This document shows positions 7,017 to 8,356 of a stretch of 8,356 nucleotides of DNA, one piece after another (the stretch's first letter is position 1; every line of letters begins with the position of its first letter). The DNA lies in assembly GCA_030616165.1 (NCBI GenBank), contig JAUWXV010000161.1, positions 1 to 8,356 on the forward strand. Direction: 5' to 3'. The position numbers and the translations under genes were made by a program. The notes beneath the pieces were generated by a model that ran no database searches, was not told the origin of the DNA, and worked only from the letters and a program-made list of their open reading frames with translations. This stretch comes from a bacterium (GTDB lineage: Bacteria; SM23-31; JAUVVT01).

Positions 7017-7385
7017 TTATATTTTTGAATCTTGAAGATCTTCTTGAAAACTTTTACATGTATAATCTAATTTAATATCTTCATTTTTTAACTTACATTT
7101 GTATTGAAAAAAATCATTATATGAAAAATTTATATAAGTGACTCTGTTTTTGCAATTTTCGCAAATCCTTTTTTCTATGCCATCCAATTCCCTAACTTCT
7201 ATACTTTTACCTTTTGAAACATCTATAATTCTCTGAATATTTTCATTCAATCTTATAATATCAAATAAAAAGACCTCTAAGTTTGACTTAATCTTCCACA
7301 ATTTTTTTGTCTGCACTATTATTAAAAAAGTAAAAGCCAGTGAAATTCCTATTATTGCAAAATCTCCTAAAAGATTAATATTCAT
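7017..7385 (-). CDS. Small one-span membrane protein with four-cysteine cytoplasmic tail, unrecognised
   Basis: No family was recognised. From the ATG at 7385 it has 122 residues: one transmembrane segment at about 5-25, then KKLWKIK, which by the positive-inside rule puts the C-terminal part in the cytoplasm. Residues about 28-70 look helical and may form a coiled coil. C75, C78, C97 and C110 (CxxC-x18-C-x12-C) suggest a small zinc- or redox-type site. The start at 7385 is chosen because GAGG (7395-7392 region) stands 6 nt before it. An upstream in-frame ATG (7397-7395) would overlap the previous stop as ATGA but has no binding site of its own. The gene directly follows the cyclic-nucleotide-binding gene, so the two are almost certainly co-transcribed and may work together. 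Composition is extremely AT-rich. Confidence 0.7.
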   Translation of the reverse strand: MNINLLGDFAIIGISLAFTFLIIVQTKKLWKIKSNLEVFLFDIIRLNENIQRIIDVSKGKSIEVRELDGIEKRICENCKNRVTYINFSYNDFFQYKCKLKNEDIKLDYTCKSFQEDLQDSKI

Positions 7386-7393
7386 CACAATCC

Positions 7394-8137
7394 TCATAAT
7401 TTTTTATGGGAGAGTAACTTATAAATTTTCTCAAACATAATATTACTCTTTTTATCAGCGAAAATTTCCGATTCTTCCTCTTTTTTCTCATCTTCATCAC
7501 TTTTACTTCTTAAAAATGCCAGAAAGTCTTTCAGCATATTCTCATCGGGTATTAAAAGAAGGTCTTTAGGTTCAGAAAATTTAACCAATCTCACAAACAT
7601 CAATGTTTTCAACTTTTTATTAAATTCTTCTTCTGAAATAGCAAGGACATTACAGCATTCATCACAAGCCTTTTTTAAACTTAATCCTTCATTAGAAGAT
7701 TTCTCCAAACTTTTCATAAGAAAATATATTGTTTTAAGGATACTAAATTCCGCTCCAATATTAAATCTGGATTTTATCCTTTTATTTGTTTCTCGCAATC
7801 TTGAGATAAGTGTTTTTAATATAGAAACAAACCATTCAGGGACTTTTTGGAGCTGGGAGTCGAGAATTTCTTTATTGATAACGATCATTTTAGTGTCTTC
7901 AGCGGCTCTGACAGTGGCAGACCTATATGGGTCTCCAAAAAGTGCCATCTCACCAAAAAAAGCCTTTGGCTTAAGAGTTGCAAGAACAACTTGTTCTTTT
8001 CCAGTATCCTTTATTACCTCAACTTTACCACTCTGGATTATATACATTTCATTGCCTTTATCACCTTCTCTAAATATCACCTCATCCTTCTTGAAAAAAT
8101 CATTTAACTTTTTTGTAACTGCTAACTTATCATCCAT
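7394..8137 (-). CDS. Cyclic-nucleotide-binding, Crp/Fnr-like protein with atypical C-terminal domain
   Basis: 247 residues. Residues about 10-115 are a cNMP-binding beta barrel: FREGDKGNEMYIIQSGKVEV, then the phosphate-binding cassette FGEMALFGDPYRSATVRA with E63 and R72-S73 where cAMP-binding members keep Glu and Arg-Ser/Thr. Binding of cAMP or a similar nucleotide is therefore plausible. A long helix (about 100-125) corresponds to the Crp dimer helix. Residues about 150-205 can be aligned with a winged helix, but the place of the recognition helix reads AISEEEFNKKL, acidic rather than arginine-rich, so DNA binding is doubtful. The last 35 residues are a highly charged extension beyond Crp length. 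No clear ribosome binding site precedes ATG 8137. The stop overlaps or nearly abuts the next gene. It could be a regulator or a nucleotide-sensing signalling subunit. Confidence 0.8.
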   Translation of the reverse strand: MDDKLAVTKKLNDFFKKDEVIFREGDKGNEMYIIQSGKVEVIKDTGKEQVVLATLKPKAFFGEMALFGDPYRSATVRAAEDTKMIVINKEILDSQLQKVPEWFVSILKTLISRLRETNKRIKSRFNIGAEFSILKTIYFLMKSLEKSSNEGLSLKKACDECCNVLAISEEEFNKKLKTLMFVRLVKFSEPKDLLLIPDENMLKDFLAFLRSKSDEDEKKEEESEIFADKKSNIMFEKIYKLLSHKKL

Positions 8138-8266
8138 AATTTGCTAAAATTAATAAAATGTTTTCAATATCGCATAAAATTAACTAATTATTCTGTAATA
8201 TGCAAGTTAGAATTCACTTTAAGTCACAATTGGTTAAGACATTGTTTAAATGAAAATTTAGGTCTT
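8138..8266 (-). promoter_or_regulatory. Upstream region of the cNMP-binding gene
   Basis: 129 bp between the YifB/ComM stop and the cNMP-binding start. On the minus strand TTG, 20 nt, then TAATTTTA gives a Bacteroidota-type promoter with one mismatch (final A for G). There is no convincing terminator for the upstream gene and no clear Crp-type operator. Confidence 0.25.
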
Positions 8267-8356
8267 TTACATCCACATCTGTCGGTCGAGGCTTCTATAT
8301 TGAATAGCCTCGCTAATATACTCTGGCTTTATTTCCTCTGAGCCTTCCAGGTCGGC
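8267..8356 (-). CDS. YifB/ComM family Mg-chelatase-like AAA+ ATPase, C-terminal end only
   Basis: The last 29 codons and stop (8269-8267) of a gene entering from the right edge. The visible peptide includes ADLEGSEEIKPEYISEAIQY followed by RSLDRQMWM. This matches the conserved end of YifB/ComM proteins (DL-x-GS-x-x-I, then HI-x-EAIQYRSLDR), the C-terminal Mg-chelatase subunit ChlI-type domain. In the family studied in competent bacteria, ComM is a hexameric helicase promoting branch migration during integration of transformed DNA. The stop lies 129 bp before the cNMP-binding gene on the same strand; whether they share a transcript is unclear. The catalytic part is outside the window. Confidence 0.8.
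   Translation of the reverse strand, partial: ADLEGSEEIKPEYISEAIQYRSLDRQMWM

Noticed and set aside
8141-8341. A 66-codon plus-strand frame at the right edge
   Set aside because: It is antisense to the recognisable YifB/ComM C terminus and to the promoter region of the cNMP-binding gene.

Overview
The window looks like a stretch of chromosome from an AT-rich, probably uncultured, Gram-negative-type bacterium. The signs are a lipoprotein with a lipobox, a Sec-exported multidomain glycoside hydrolase and a twin-arginine-type oxidoreductase. Ribosome binding sites of the GGAGG type precede several genes. At least one upstream region also fits the TTG-N19-TAnnTTTG promoter described for Bacteroidota and relatives. 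A member of the wider FCB group or a similar candidate phylum would fit, but no gene here fixes the taxonomy. Base composition is uneven: positions 2101-2160 contain 36 G/C of 60, positions 7081-7140 only 9 of 60.

Layout, left to right. (i) 3-953 (+) is a sugar phosphate isomerase/epimerase-type TIM barrel whose 5' end lies outside the window; a 15-bp perfect hairpin follows it. (ii) 997-1754 is an AT-rich gene-free stretch with one 18-bp palindrome and a weak promoter candidate. (iii) 1755-2273 (+) is a GC-richer SnoaL-like lipoprotein. (iv) 2274-2946 has no confident gene. Its first part is a cluster of short direct and inverted repeats. Its second part has a near-consensus promoter followed by a foldable leader and a possible 31-codon reading frame. 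(v) 2947-5427 (-) is a large secreted glycoside hydrolase (DUF5060, (beta/alpha)8 catalytic domain, PKD, LamG-like). (vi) 5657-6838 (-) is an aldo/keto reductase with a C-terminal two-cluster ferredoxin-like tail, followed by a textbook terminator. (vii) 7017-7385 and 7394-8137 (-) form a two-gene operon: a cyclic-nucleotide-binding Crp/Fnr-like protein followed by a small one-span membrane protein with a four-cysteine cytoplasmic tail. (viii) 8267-8356 (-) is the last 29 codons of a YifB/ComM Mg-chelatase-like ATPase cut by the window edge.

The isomerase, glycoside hydrolase and Fe-S aldo/keto reductase are each plausible parts of saccharide breakdown, but they have separate promoters or opposite strands, so a common pathway is only suggested. 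No transposase, CRISPR array, tRNA or rRNA was seen. The least explained parts are the promoter-leader-microORF segment at 2597-2801 and the cNMP-binding/membrane-cysteine gene pair.
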